From Rhodospirillaceae bacterium (GTDB taxonomy: Bacteria; Pseudomonadota; Alphaproteobacteria; Reyranellales; Reyranellaceae): a DNA stretch of 64,000 bases. The translations under genes and the position numbers were made by a program. Below, one piece after another: positions 44,353 to 54,200 of the stretch. The DNA lies in contig WOUR01000020.1 in assembly GCA_009772935.1 (NCBI GenBank), positions 164,343 to 228,342 on the forward strand, given 5' to 3'. How positions within the stretch are numbered: position 1 is the stretch's first letter; each line of letters opens with the position of its first letter. The notes under the pieces are model-generated. The model was not told the DNA's origin, did no database searches, and saw only the letters and a program-made list of their open reading frames with translations.

Positions 44353-45822
44353 GTGGCCGACAATCCGAAGGTGCTGATCGCGGGCGCAGGCCCGGTGGGT
44401 CTGACCCTCGCCAACGAGCTGGTGCGGCACGGCATTTCCGTCCGCATCGTCGACAAGTCGGCCGCCCGGACCGACAAGTCCAAGGCCCTCGTCCTGTGGA
44501 GCCGCACGCTCGAACTGCTGGACGATGCCGGCTATGCCGACGACTTCCTGTCGTCCGGCGTGCTGGCGCACGGCGCGCAGATCTCGACCGGCACGCAGGT
44601 CGTGGCCAGGGTCTCGTTCGACCTGATCGACAGCCGCTTCGCCTATGCGCTGATGATCGCGCAAAGCGAGACCGAGAGGGTGCTCGAGGAAAGACTGGCA
44701 GCGGCCGGCGTGCCGGTCGAGCGCACGGTCGAGCTGACGGGTTTCTCCGACAACGGCGCCACCGTCGAAGCAGTGCTCTCAAAGGCGAACGGCGAGCGGG
44801 AAACGATCGAGGCCGACTGGCTGGTCGGGTGCGACGGCGCCCACTCGACCGTGCGGCACGGGCTGGGCTTCGCGTTCGAGGGCTCGACGCTGCAGTCCCA
44901 CTGGGCGCTGGCCGACGGCCACATCACGGGCCTCGAGCCGGCCGATCATCTGCACATCTTCTGGCACCGCGACGGCATCCTCGCCTTCTTCCCCATCGGC
45001 GGCGACCGCTGGCGGGTGATCGCCAATCTCGGCCCGGCCGGGGATGGCGAGACCCATCCCGATCCGACCCTCGAACAGATCAACGTTCTGATGGCGCGTC
45101 GCGGTTCGCCGGGCATCGTGATGTCGGATCCGGTCTGGCTCGCCGCCTTCCGCATCAACGAGCGCAAGGTCAGGGACTATTCCAGGGGCCGTGTGTTCCT
45201 GGCGGGCGACGCGGCGCACATCCACAGCCCGGCGGGCGGCCAGGGCATGAACACCGGCATGCAGGACGCCTTCAACCTCGCCTGGAAGCTGGCGCTGGTC
45301 ATCGAAGGCGCCGCAAGACCGTCACTGCTCGACAGCTACTCGCCGGAGCGCACGGCGGTCGGCGACCGCGTGCTGAAGAATGCCGGTCGTCTCACGGAGG
45401 CGGCGACGCTCAGCAATCCGCTGCTGCAGGACGTGCGCAATGCGGTCCTGCGCTTCGCGGCGACCTTTCCGCACTTCCAGCACAAGGTGGCCGACCAGCT
45501 TGCCGAGATGGATATCGGCTATCCCGACAGTCCCCTCACGGCCAGGGGCGGCCACGCTGCCAGCGGACCGAAAGCGGGCGAGCGCTGGCCGCATCGGCTG
45601 CCGGAAGGGGCCGGCGGCCGGAAGTTCACCGCCTTCGGCCCGGCCGATGTCGTGGCGGATCTCGCCGCGAAGTTTCCCAAACTGGTCGTCGCGGCGTTGG
45701 CGGGAGATCCTTCGCCTGCGACCGCCTTGCGCCTGATCCGGCCCGATGGATATGTCGGCTTCGCCGGCTCGCCGAAGGACGCCTCCCGGGCCGAGGCCTA
45801 CCTGACGGGTCTGGCTCGCTGA
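44353..45822 (+). CDS. FAD-dependent aromatic-type monooxygenase (PheA/TfdB-like)
   Basis: 489-residue class A flavoprotein hydroxylase. FAD motif VLIAGAGPVGLTLANELVRHG, the DG motif VGCDGAHSTVRHGLG, and GRVFLAGDAAHIHSPAGGQG with NTGMQDAFNLAWKL for the second FAD-binding stretch. It hydroxylates an aromatic or polyketide-like substrate with NAD(P)H and O2. Start GTG 44353 after AGGGGGAG. Followed convergently by a small protein gene overlapping its end by 25 bases. Confidence 0.9.
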   Translation: MADNPKVLIAGAGPVGLTLANELVRHGISVRIVDKSAARTDKSKALVLWSRTLELLDDAGYADDFLSSGVLAHGAQISTGTQVVARVSFDLIDSRFAYALMIAQSETERVLEERLAAAGVPVERTVELTGFSDNGATVEAVLSKANGERETIEADWLVGCDGAHSTVRHGLGFAFEGSTLQSHWALADGHITGLEPADHLHIFWHRDGILAFFPIGGDRWRVIANLGPAGDGETHPDPTLEQINVLMARRGSPGIVMSDPVWLAAFRINERKVRDYSRGRVFLAGDAAHIHSPAGGQGMNTGMQDAFNLAWKLALVIEGAARPSLLDSYSPERTAVGDRVLKNAGRLTEAATLSNPLLQDVRNAVLRFAATFPHFQHKVADQLAEMDIGYPDSPLTARGGHAASGPKAGERWPHRLPEGAGGRKFTAFGPADVVADLAAKFPKLVVAALAGDPSPATALRLIRPDGYVGFAGSPKDASRAEAYLTGLAR

Positions 45823-46223
45823 GCCATCGGCCTCTCGACCCCAGGTTCTGCCGGCGCGGCCGGGAACGTCATCAGCCAGCCGCGGGCCTCGAGCGGATCC
45901 GTGAACACGCGGAACGGCCGCGATCCCACGCGCTGCTTCAGCAGCACCGCCATGTCGATGTTCAGGGCGCCCAGCACGACCATGGCGACGGGACCGGCCT
46001 CGCCGCCGACACCGTATTCGACCATCGTCCGGGCCACCGACTCGAGGTCGTCGCGATCAAGAATGAGATTGCCGACCGTGAGATCGACCAGCTTGGCATG
46101 GGCCTTGGTGCCTTCGCGAACGGTTGCCCCGAGATAATCCTCGATATCCTGCCGGCCGATGTCGCCTTGGCCGACGACCGTCAGAATTCCGAACTCGTCG
46201 CTGCGCATCCAAAGAAGCGGCAT
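45798..46223 (-). CDS. SpoIIAA/STAS-like small protein, copy 1 of a divergent pair
   Basis: 141 residues starting MPLLWMRSDEFGILTVVGQG. The alternation ILTVVGQGDIGRQDIEDYL, KLVDLTVGNLILDRDDLESVA and GPVAMVVLGALNIDMAVLL fits the SpoIIAA-like (STAS-related) fold. It shares its layout with the gene at 46386: both start MPL.W, then a strand, GD[IV], helix and an Arg-Val-Phe motif near the end. Divergent from that gene with 162 bases between. Role unknown; STAS-type proteins often sit in partner-switching signalling. Confidence 0.6.
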   Translation of the reverse strand: MPLLWMRSDEFGILTVVGQGDIGRQDIEDYLGATVREGTKAHAKLVDLTVGNLILDRDDLESVARTMVEYGVGGEAGPVAMVVLGALNIDMAVLLKQRVGSRPFRVFTDPLEARGWLMTFPAAPAEPGVERPMAQRARPVR

Positions 46224-46385
46224 GCATACCCTCTTACGCTTGACGAACGCGCCCCAAACAGACAACGCCGCGGACGAAGGACGTTGCAGTTCGAGATCAG
46301 TATTTGAAGCGGATATCGAGGGACAGTCACCCCCTCCTTTCGCAGGTCTGGCGCTCTTTTCGCGACGCTGGCAAAGTCCCGTCCC

Positions 46386-46775
46386 ATGCCGCTGCACTGG
46401 ACCGTCGACTCGAAAGCCAAGCTCCTCACCGCCGTGGCGGAGGGCGATGTCACGCGGGCCGAATTCGAGTCCTATCTCGACATGATCGATCAGGCCGGAC
46501 TTCACACGTATCGGAAACTGTTCAACGGCATCGATGCCGACACCAGCATGGGCCCGGAGCACATTCTGGCGATCGGCGTGCGGATGCGCTCGTCCCACCA
46601 TACCCAACCCGTCGGTCCGCTCGCCGTTGCCGTCGCGGAGGACAAGGTCGCCATGTTCTCCCGCGTGCTCGGCATGCTGGCCGCGGCGACCCGACCGATG
46701 CGCGTCTTCCACGAAGCCGGCCCCGCCCGCGACTGGATCCTGAAACAGCCGCCCGGCAAGAGCGCGCGTCTCTAG
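46386..46775 (+). CDS. SpoIIAA/STAS-like small protein, copy 2 of a divergent pair
   Basis: 129 residues starting MPLHWTVDSKAKLLTAVAEG. TAVAEGDVTRAEFESYLDMI, KLFNGIDADTSMGPEHILAI, GPLAVAVAEDKVAMFSRVL and MRVFHEAG align in order with the partner gene at 45798-46223. The two are diverged paralogues in opposite orientation. Convergent with the SET gene two bases after its stop. Confidence 0.6.
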   Translation: MPLHWTVDSKAKLLTAVAEGDVTRAEFESYLDMIDQAGLHTYRKLFNGIDADTSMGPEHILAIGVRMRSSHHTQPVGPLAVAVAEDKVAMFSRVLGMLAAATRPMRVFHEAGPARDWILKQPPGKSARL

Positions 46776-46777
46776 GA

Positions 46778-47218
46778 TCAGCGACGGCGGCGCGGCTTTG
46801 CGCGAGACGTCGCCGGGACCTCCTCGTCGCGGCTGAGATTGTCGTAGTGCTCGTCCATGAGACGGTAGTCCATGGTGAGTTCCTCGCCAGCCTTGATGTC
46901 ACGCAACGCGTAATAGGTCACGTCGCCATCGTCGGAGCCGATGTTGGGATCGGCATCGTGGTTCATGTACCAGCCGGTCGAGATCCGCAGGAAATCGAGC
47001 GGCGCCCAATAGCCGCCGCTGACGCGGATGCCGAAGCGCTTGATCAGCTGGACCTGCGGCGAGGCATGCGCCCGGGCGAGCGGAATGAAGCGGCTGTCCT
47101 TGCCGTCCCACACCTTGACGGCCTCGCCCTTCTTGATGTCGATATCGGCAAAACAGCCGAGACCGTGGATCGAAGAAGGACCGAGATGGACGAACGCCTT
47201 GCTGGCCTTGCGTTTCAT
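46778..47218 (-). CDS. SET-domain protein
   Basis: 146 residues; a lone SET domain: SSIHGLGCFADIDIKKGE at the start, MNHDADPN (the NHxxxPN cofactor pocket) and AGEELTMDYR at the end. Such bacterial proteins are putative lysine methyltransferases using S-adenosylmethionine. The C-terminus is Arg/Lys-rich (AKPRRRR), which may bind nucleic acid or ribosomes. Four bases separate it from the PEP-mutase-like gene upstream on the same strand. Confidence 0.85.
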   Translation of the reverse strand: MKRKASKAFVHLGPSSIHGLGCFADIDIKKGEAVKVWDGKDSRFIPLARAHASPQVQLIKRFGIRVSGGYWAPLDFLRISTGWYMNHDADPNIGSDDGDVTYYALRDIKAGEELTMDYRLMDEHYDNLSRDEEVPATSRAKPRRRR

Positions 47219-47222
47219 GGAC

Positions 47223-48089
47223 TCAGGCCTTCACGATGAACGGCTTGGCCGCGATGTCGTAGTCGGCGTAGCCCAGCACGCCCCGCAGCTCGGCCGGCGA
47301 CAGCGCGGCCTTGCTCTCCGCCTCCCCGGCCTTGAGCGCGGCAAGGCCCGCCTTCATGCCGGCCGCCGCCGGCGAGAGCATGCCGGTCGGATAGGTGCCG
47401 ATCTTGAAGCCGAGCTTCGCGGCCTCCGTCTGCGAAGGCGTGGCGCGCGGCGCACCCGGCGACAGGACGGCGAACGACGGCCGGCCCTTCGCGGCGGCGA
47501 TTCCGCGGCGGATCTCCTCGTCGTCGGCCGGCGAGTCGAGGAACAGGATGTCGGCGCCCTCCTCGACATACATCTCGATGCGCGCCACGGCCTCGTCGAT
47601 GCCCTGCGTCGGGCGGCAGTCGGTGCGCGCCAGCACCAGGATCCCTGACTCCTTGGCGGCCTGCACGGCCGCGCGGATCTTCATGCGCGCTTCCTCGCGC
47701 GGCAGGCAGGGTTTGCCCGCAGCCGTGAGCGCGCGCGGCGTGATCTTGTCCTCGATCAGCACGGCGGCTGCGCCGGCACGGCCATAGGCGCTGACCGTGC
47801 GCTGCACGTTCATCGCATTGCCGTAGCCGTGATCGCCATCGGCCAGCACCAGCAGGTCGGGCGCCGCGCCGCGCACCATGTTGAAGGAGTCGAACATCTC
47901 GCCGAACGAGACGAGATCGAGATCGGGACCGCCGAGGCGGCTCGCGGCAACGCAGGATCCCGAGAGGAAGGCCGTCTTGAATCCCTCGCCGTAGGCCAGC
48001 TTGGCGGTCATCCCGTCCCACACGGCCGGCATGACGACGAGGCCGGGCTCGGCCAGCAGGCCGCGCAGACGCTGAGGGGCAGTGGTCAC
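47223..48089 (-). CDS. isocitrate-lyase/PEP-mutase superfamily enzyme
   Basis: 288-residue TIM-barrel enzyme: FLSGSCVAASRLGGPD, VLADGDHGYGN with metal-binding Asps, VLIEDKI, LVLARTDCRP and GADILFLDSPAD. The KKCGH/KRCGH catalytic motif of isocitrate and methylisocitrate lyases is absent (KPCLPREE in that region), so it is more like oxaloacetate decarboxylase, PEP mutase-like or dimethylmalate-type lyases. Substrate unknown. In one direction with the SET gene. Confidence 0.88.
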   Translation of the reverse strand: MTTAPQRLRGLLAEPGLVVMPAVWDGMTAKLAYGEGFKTAFLSGSCVAASRLGGPDLDLVSFGEMFDSFNMVRGAAPDLLVLADGDHGYGNAMNVQRTVSAYGRAGAAAVLIEDKITPRALTAAGKPCLPREEARMKIRAAVQAAKESGILVLARTDCRPTQGIDEAVARIEMYVEEGADILFLDSPADDEEIRRGIAAAKGRPSFAVLSPGAPRATPSQTEAAKLGFKIGTYPTGMLSPAAAGMKAGLAALKAGEAESKAALSPAELRGVLGYADYDIAAKPFIVKA

Positions 48090-48206
48090 GACGATCTCCT
48101 CGATTTCCCGGAAAGGCCGCGGACGATACCAGACCGTACGGGCGGGTCGACACCACCTTGCGACGAGGCCAGATCTTTATCCGCTCTGCAGTTCGCCGCG
48201 GTCGGT

Positions 48207-49190
48207 TCAACCGTTCGCCTTCAGCAGCAGCTTGCCGGAGACGCCCCGGCCTTCGAGGCGGCGGTGCATGTCCGCCGCCTCGGCCAGCGCAAACACGCCC
48301 TCGATCGGCACCCTGAGCCAGCCCTCGACGAGACCGGCCATCACCTGGTCGACGCCCTGTTGCCATTCGGCCGACGTCTGGTCGATATGGCCGAGATGCA
48401 GACGGGTGAAGGTCTGGGAGCGCGGCAGGATGCGCTCGCGGATGTTCTTGAAGGGCTGTCCCTCGGCTTCGCCGATACTGATGATATGCCCCAGCATCTT
48501 CACGACGCCGAACGTCCGGTCGAGCATGGTGGCGCCGTAGGAATCGATGGCGAGGTCGACGCCCCTGCCGCCGGTGAAGTCGAGCACGGCGCGCTCGAAG
48601 TCCTCCTGCGACGTCACCACGACCCTGGAGGCCCCGTAGGCCAGCGCCCTGGCCTCCTTGCCCGGCGTCCCCGTCGTGCCGATCACGCGCGCCCCGGCAT
48701 GGACGGCGAGCTGGGTGCACATCAGACCGACCCCGCCGCCGATCGCATTGACCAGCACCGTGTCGCCCGGCCCGACGCCGCCATAGATCGTCCACATCAT
48801 GTGCCAGGCGGTCAGCGCCTGGATGGGAAAGGCTGCACCAACATCGAGCCCGACCGCGTCGGGCAGCATGATGAGCCCCTTTGCCGACGCGACGCACTTC
48901 TCGGCATAGGCGCCGCCCTTTTCTGGGAAGGTCGCGACGCGATCGCCGACCTTCACACCGCTCACGCCCGCACCCAGCGCGGCGACCGTCCCCGAGACCT
49001 CGAAGCCCAGGACCATCGGATAGGTCATGGGATGCGGATAGATGCCCATGCGGACCTGCGTGTCGGCCCAGTTGCAGCCGGCATAGGCCACGTCGATCAG
49101 CACCTCGCCCGCACCCGGCACCGGATCGGGCAGATCGGCCAGCACGAGCTGCTCGGGGCCACCGGTGGCATGGATGACGACGGCTTTCAT
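48207..49190 (-). CDS. zinc-independent MDR quinone oxidoreductase-like protein
   Basis: 327 residues of the medium-chain dehydrogenase superfamily. N-terminal GroES-like domain with YAGCNWADTQVRMG, then NADPH-binding VLVNAIGGGVGLMCTQLA. The zinc-ligand cluster of alcohol dehydrogenases is lacking, placing it with NADPH:quinone reductase or enoyl reductase-like members. ATG 49190. Upstream lies the LytTR regulator gene on the same strand with 78 bases between. Confidence 0.9.
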   Translation of the reverse strand: MKAVVIHATGGPEQLVLADLPDPVPGAGEVLIDVAYAGCNWADTQVRMGIYPHPMTYPMVLGFEVSGTVAALGAGVSGVKVGDRVATFPEKGGAYAEKCVASAKGLIMLPDAVGLDVGAAFPIQALTAWHMMWTIYGGVGPGDTVLVNAIGGGVGLMCTQLAVHAGARVIGTTGTPGKEARALAYGASRVVVTSQEDFERAVLDFTGGRGVDLAIDSYGATMLDRTFGVVKMLGHIISIGEAEGQPFKNIRERILPRSQTFTRLHLGHIDQTSAEWQQGVDQVMAGLVEGWLRVPIEGVFALAEAADMHRRLEGRGVSGKLLLKANG

Positions 49191-49268
49191 GTGGGTCCTC
49201 CCGCAACGTTTGCAGCGGGAGCCTTGCAGCTTCGGTGCCAGAAGCGGCCAGCCGATGGCGGGCGCGGC

Positions 49269-49982
49269 TCAGCCTTTCTCCGCCAGCACCTCGCGCAAGC
49301 GGGCCGTCGCGGCGCGGCCGATACCGAGCGAGTCGGTCATGCCTTCGAGGACGAGGCGGCTGGTCGACCGCGTCGGCGATTCGACACGGCGCAACCGGTC
49401 GCGATTGATCATCACCGACCGGCCCAACCGCACGAACGAGCGTGACGGCAGCACTTCCTCGAAATGCGCCAGCGTCCGCAGGATCATCAGCGGAGGCTGC
49501 CCGGCCACGAACACGCGCACGAAGTCGCCGTCGGCGCAGATCGCCACGATCTCGGCCGGCGCGACGAGCAGCGTGCGGCGGGGCGTCCTGAGCTCGATCG
49601 TGCCGGGACCGGGCGGTACCGCCTGCAGGGCGATCTCCCGCGCCGCCCGTGCCAGCGCCCGCTCCAGTCGGGCCGGCTCGACCGGCTTGAGGAGAAAATC
49701 GACGGCCTCGACGGCGAAGGCATCGACCGCATGCTCGGCATAGGCCGTCACGAAGACCACGATGGGCCGGCGTTCCAGCGAATCGAGAAGGTCGAAGCCA
49801 TCGCGGCCTTCGCCCAGTTCGATGTCGAGGAAGACGAGGTCGGGCCGCGTGCTGGCGAGCTGGCCGCGGGCGGCTTCGGTGCTGTCGGCCTCGCCGACGA
49901 TCTCGACCCCGGGATGGGCCGCGAGCAGCCGCCGCAGGGCGCTGCGGGCCAGCGGCTCGTCGTCGACGATCAGGACCCGCAC
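49269..49982 (-). CDS. LytTR-family response regulator
   Basis: 237 residues. Receiver domain (1-118) with acidic pocket VDDEP and phosphorylated D53 in LVFLDIELGEG, then LytTR DNA-binding domain (about 135-235) with IVAICADGDFVRVF and FVRLGRSVMINRDRL. Start GTG 49982 after GGGGGGAA; overlaps the end of the sensor gene by 13 bases, so they are coupled. LytTR regulators bind paired short sites; the 203-base gap before the divergent glycanase gene is the natural place to look. Confidence 0.92.
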   Translation of the reverse strand: MRVLIVDDEPLARSALRRLLAAHPGVEIVGEADSTEAARGQLASTRPDLVFLDIELGEGRDGFDLLDSLERRPIVVFVTAYAEHAVDAFAVEAVDFLLKPVEPARLERALARAAREIALQAVPPGPGTIELRTPRRTLLVAPAEIVAICADGDFVRVFVAGQPPLMILRTLAHFEEVLPSRSFVRLGRSVMINRDRLRRVESPTRSTSRLVLEGMTDSLGIGRAATARLREVLAEKG

Positions 49983-51058
49983 GGTTCCCCCCGGAGTTCG
50001 AGCGTCGCGGTCACTCTCTTGTCGCCGGCACGCTCGCCGATCTCGGCTAAGCTGAAGGCATGCCGGTCGGGATAATGCAGCGCGAGGCGACGGCGCACAT
50101 TCTCCAACCCGATGCCGGGACGCTGGCGACGGGCCGATCGCCGCGTCGCGCCGAGGGTCCCCGTGTTCTCGATCTCGACGTGGAGCGTGTCGCCCGAAAG
50201 GCGGATGTCGATGCGAAGGTCGAGTCCGTCCTCGCGCCGGCCGTGCTTCACGGCATTCTCTACGAGCGGCTGCAGCAGGAAGCTCGCGATGCGCCGCTGC
50301 CCGGCCTCGGGCATCACGTCGAGACGGGCATGCAGGCGATCGCCGAAGCGCGCCCTCTGGACGCCGAGATAGGCCATCAGGCCGGCAACTTCGCTCGAAA
50401 CCGTTACGACCGTGTGGTCGATGCCGTCGAGAGAATGCCGGAGGTAAGCGGTGAGATTGCGCAGCATCTCGAGGGCTGCGGCCGGATGCTCGGGAATCTC
50501 TTCGGCAATCCCGTTCAGCGCGTTGAAGAGAAAATGCGGATCGAGCTGGAGCCGCAGCTGCTCGAGTTCGGCACGCAGGGCCTCGGCCTGAGCGCTCATC
50601 GCCTTGCGATGCTCCGCCTGCTCCGCCAATTCGGCGCGCAGCCAGAAATAGGCGAGGCTCCATCCCGCCAGGACGAAGAAATAGTGCACGAGCGGGACGA
50701 GGAATTCGCCGGGCCCGCGATGGTCCGGCGTCACGAGCCAGGGAAGGGCTTCATGGGCGACCACGATCATCGTCGCGGTCACCAGCGCGCCGAGCAGCGA
50801 AAGCACGGCGATCAGGGCCATGCCTCCGATCGATACACGGGCGTCGGAGCGGCGCGAGGCGTATACGGTTCGCATCGCCGTCGAGACCGCGACCAGGCAG
50901 AAAAGAATGAGCCCCGTGCGGGCGAAGGCGACGCTGTAACTGTGAAACGCCACGCGTTGCGCCATCAGGTTGGCGATGGCGAACAGTCCCCATCCCGCGA
51001 TCTGAGCCTGCCAGAACAGGGGCAGGCCGTTCCACCGGGCAATCAGGAATGCGGACAA
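49970..51058 (-). CDS. LytS/YehU-type sensor histidine kinase
   Basis: 362 residues. Four membrane segments between about 15 and 140, short coiled linker, then a His_kinase domain: LDPHFLFNALNGI with the phospho-accepting H175, LLQPLVENAVKHG (N box) and GIGLENVRRRL (G box). No extracellular sensing domain is apparent, so the membrane helices themselves may be the sensor. Gene order sensor then LytTR regulator on minus. Divergent from the large glycanase gene. Confidence 0.92.
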   Translation of the reverse strand: MSAFLIARWNGLPLFWQAQIAGWGLFAIANLMAQRVAFHSYSVAFARTGLILFCLVAVSTAMRTVYASRRSDARVSIGGMALIAVLSLLGALVTATMIVVAHEALPWLVTPDHRGPGEFLVPLVHYFFVLAGWSLAYFWLRAELAEQAEHRKAMSAQAEALRAELEQLRLQLDPHFLFNALNGIAEEIPEHPAAALEMLRNLTAYLRHSLDGIDHTVVTVSSEVAGLMAYLGVQRARFGDRLHARLDVMPEAGQRRIASFLLQPLVENAVKHGRREDGLDLRIDIRLSGDTLHVEIENTGTLGATRRSARRQRPGIGLENVRRRLALHYPDRHAFSLAEIGERAGDKRVTATLELRGEPCGS

Positions 51059-51261
51059 GGTCGTGAACTCCGGAGGGCGCAGCGGAAGTCCGGCCGAAGA
51101 TTGGGCATTTGGCGAGGCGAGGCAAGCGGCCGGCGTCCAGGGGGATGCGGGCGCCGTTCGTCGAGTTTCCTGCCGCGTTCATCGACTGGGGCCCGGGTTG
51201 CCGATTTACCGCCGGAATGTCGATGGCATCCTTGCAGGCACGGAACGGAGTGGAGGTAGCA
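51059..51261. promoter_or_regulatory. divergent control region, LytS kinase versus glycanase
   Basis: 203 bases between the kinase start (minus) and the glycanase ATG (plus). The plus-strand frame is open across much of it, but MAAVRYTV with GGAGG before it is the better start. Promoters in both directions must lie here; no clear box seen. Confidence 0.45.
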
Positions 51262-54200
51262 ATGGCGGCGGTGCGATACACGGTCAGGGACAATTGGGGC
51301 TCGGGCTTCATCGGCAACATGACCGTCGACGGAGGCTCGTCCGGCCTCCATGGGTGGACCGTCGAGTTCGATGCCGGCTTCGCGATCACCAACATCTGGG
51401 GCGCCGAGATCGTCAGCCGTGTCGGCACCCACTATGTCCTCCGCAACGCCCCCTACAACGCCGACGTCTCGTCGGGCGGCAGCGTCACCTTCGGCTTCCA
51501 GGCGACTCCCGGCGCCAGCGGCGGCACGACCGCGACCGGCCTGTCGCTGAACGGCGCCGGCGAGGAGCCGCCGCCGGTCCTGCCGGCAATCTCGGTCGGC
51601 GACGCCTCGATCGTCGAGGGCAACAGCGGCACCAAGCAGATGGTCTTCACGGTCAGCCTCTCCCAGGCGGCCACCGGTCCGGTGACGGTCGACTACGCGA
51701 CAGCCAACGGCACCTCGACAGCCGGCCAGGACTATGTCGCCACGTCCGGCACGATCACGTTCGCGGCCGGTGAGACCCGGAAGACGATCAGCGTCACGGT
51801 CAACGGCGACAAGGCGGCCGAACTCAACGAAACGCTGGCGCTTACCCTGTCTTCGCCGACCGGCGCCACGATCGCCGACGGCACGGCCGCCGGCACGATC
51901 CTCACCGACGAGGCCTTCGTCCCCTGGATCGCCATCGCGGACGCCACCGTGCAGGAAGGCGACAGCGGGGCACGCGACCTCTCCTTCGCCGTCACGCTGT
52001 CGCAGGCCACCACGAATACGGTCACGGTGGCCTACGGCACGGTGGACGGCACCGCCACGGCGGGCCAGGACTACGTCGCCCAGAGCGGCACGCTGACCTT
52101 CGCGCCCGGCGAAATCACCAAGGTGATCACCGTCAAGGTCACGGGCGACACGGCAATCGAAGGCAACGAGACACTCAAGGTCTACCTGTCGTCGCCGACC
52201 GGCGGCTCGATCGCCGACCGGGGCGCGATCGGCACGATCGTGAACGACGATGCACAGATTACCGTTGCCGACACCTCGGTCACGGAAGGCAACGACGGCA
52301 CCGCCAATCTCGCCTTCACGGTCAAGCTGTCGGCGGCAGCCTCCGGGCCGGTCACGGTCGCCTACGCGACCAGCAACGGCACGGCGAGGGCCGGCCAGGA
52401 CTATGTCGCCCAGACCGGCACGTTGATCTTCGCCGCCGGTGAGATGTCGAAGGTCGTGAACGTCAGGGTGACGGGAGACACGGCGATCGAGGGCAACGAG
52501 ACGGTGAGGCTCACCCTGTCGTCGCCGGTCGGCGCCGCCATCAAGGATGGCTACGCCATCGGCACGATCGTCAACGACGACAGCACCACGCTTCCCTCGC
52601 TGTCCATCGGCGACGCCTCGTCCGCCGAAGGCAGTGCGGCAGCCCCCGGACACACGACGTTCACCGTGAGCCTGTCGTCCGCAGCCACCGGCCCGGTGAC
52701 CATGAATTTCGCGACGGCCGACGGCACCGCGGTGGCCGGCGCCGACTATGTCGCCCAGTCCGGTACGCTCACCTTCGCCGCCGGCGAGACGCAGAAGACC
52801 ATCCAGGTCGCCACGATCGGCGACGCGGTCTCCGAGGCGAACGAAAGCTTCAGCCTCGTACTCTCGGGCGCCAGCGGCGCCACCATCACCGACGCGACCG
52901 GCATCGGCACGATCGTCAATGACGACGTGGCGCCGACCCTGCCCTCGCTCGGCATCTCCGACGCGACGGTGATCGAGGGCAATCCCGTCGGCGGCGCGTC
53001 GCCCGGCTGGCTCAGCACCTCGGGCAACCAGATCGTCGACGCGGCCGGCCACTCGGTGCAGATCGCCGGCGTGAACTGGTTCGGCTTCGAATCGTCGACC
53101 TTCGCGCCGCACGGCCTGTGGACGCGCGGCTACAAGGACATGATGGATCAGATGGTGGATCTGGGATTCAACACCATCCGCCTGCCTTTCTCGAGCGAGA
53201 TGCTGCACACGACGGCTGCGCCGAACGGCATCGACTTCGGCAAGAATCCCGACCTGCAGGGCCTCTCGGCGCTGCAGATCATGGACAGGATCGTCGACTA
53301 CGCGGGCGAGATCGGCCTCAAGATCATCCTAGACCATCATCGCAGCAATGCCGGCGCGGGCACGTCCGAAAATGGCCTCTGGTACAACAGCCAGTACACG
53401 CAGGCCGCCTGGATCAACGACTGGAAGATGCTGGCGGCGCGCTATGCCGACGATCCGGCGGTCATCGGCGCGGACCTGCACAACGAGCCCTACAACGGCA
53501 CGTGGGGCGGCGGCGGCGTCAAGGACTGGGCGCTGGCGGCCGAAACGGCCGGCAACGCCATCGGCACCGTCAACGCCAACTGGCTGATCTTCGTCGAGGG
53601 CGTCGGCACCTACAACGGTCAGAACTACTGGTGGGGTGGCAACCTGATGGGCGTGCGCGACCGGCCGATCGACCTCACGCTCGATAACAAGCTGGTCTAC
53701 TCGGCGCACGACTATCCCAACTCGGTCTACGAGCAGCCGTGGTTCCAGGGTGCCGATTTCCCGGCGAACCTGCCCGCCAAGTTCGACCAGATGTGGGGCT
53801 ACATCTACAAGGAGGGCATTGCCCCGGTGTGGATCGGGGAGTTCGGCACCAAGCTGGTCGATCCCAAGGACGCGCCGTGGCTGGAGGCGATCACCTCCTA
53901 CCTCGGCGGCGACTTCGACAATGACGGCACGTCCGATCTCGCGTCGGGACAGAAGGGACCGAGCTGGACCTTCTGGTCGTGGAATCCCAATTCGGGCGAC
54001 ACCGGCGGCATCCTGAACGACAACTGGACCACGGTGAACCAGACCAAGATGGGCTACCTGACGCCCATCGAATACCAGTTCCACGAGGATGCACCGGGCG
54101 ACGGCGGCACGTCGGCCGGCCCGACGGCGAGCTTCGTGCTCACCCTCTCCGAGGCCGCCACGCACGAGGTGACGGTCGACTACCAGACCGTCTACGGCGA

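Noticed and set aside
51043..53208. 721-codon open frame on the minus strand opposite the glycanase
   Set aside because: It is antisense to Calx-beta repeats with clear homology; GC-rich repetitive coding sequence often leaves the opposite strand open. Its translation is His/Asp/Arg-rich with no family resemblance.
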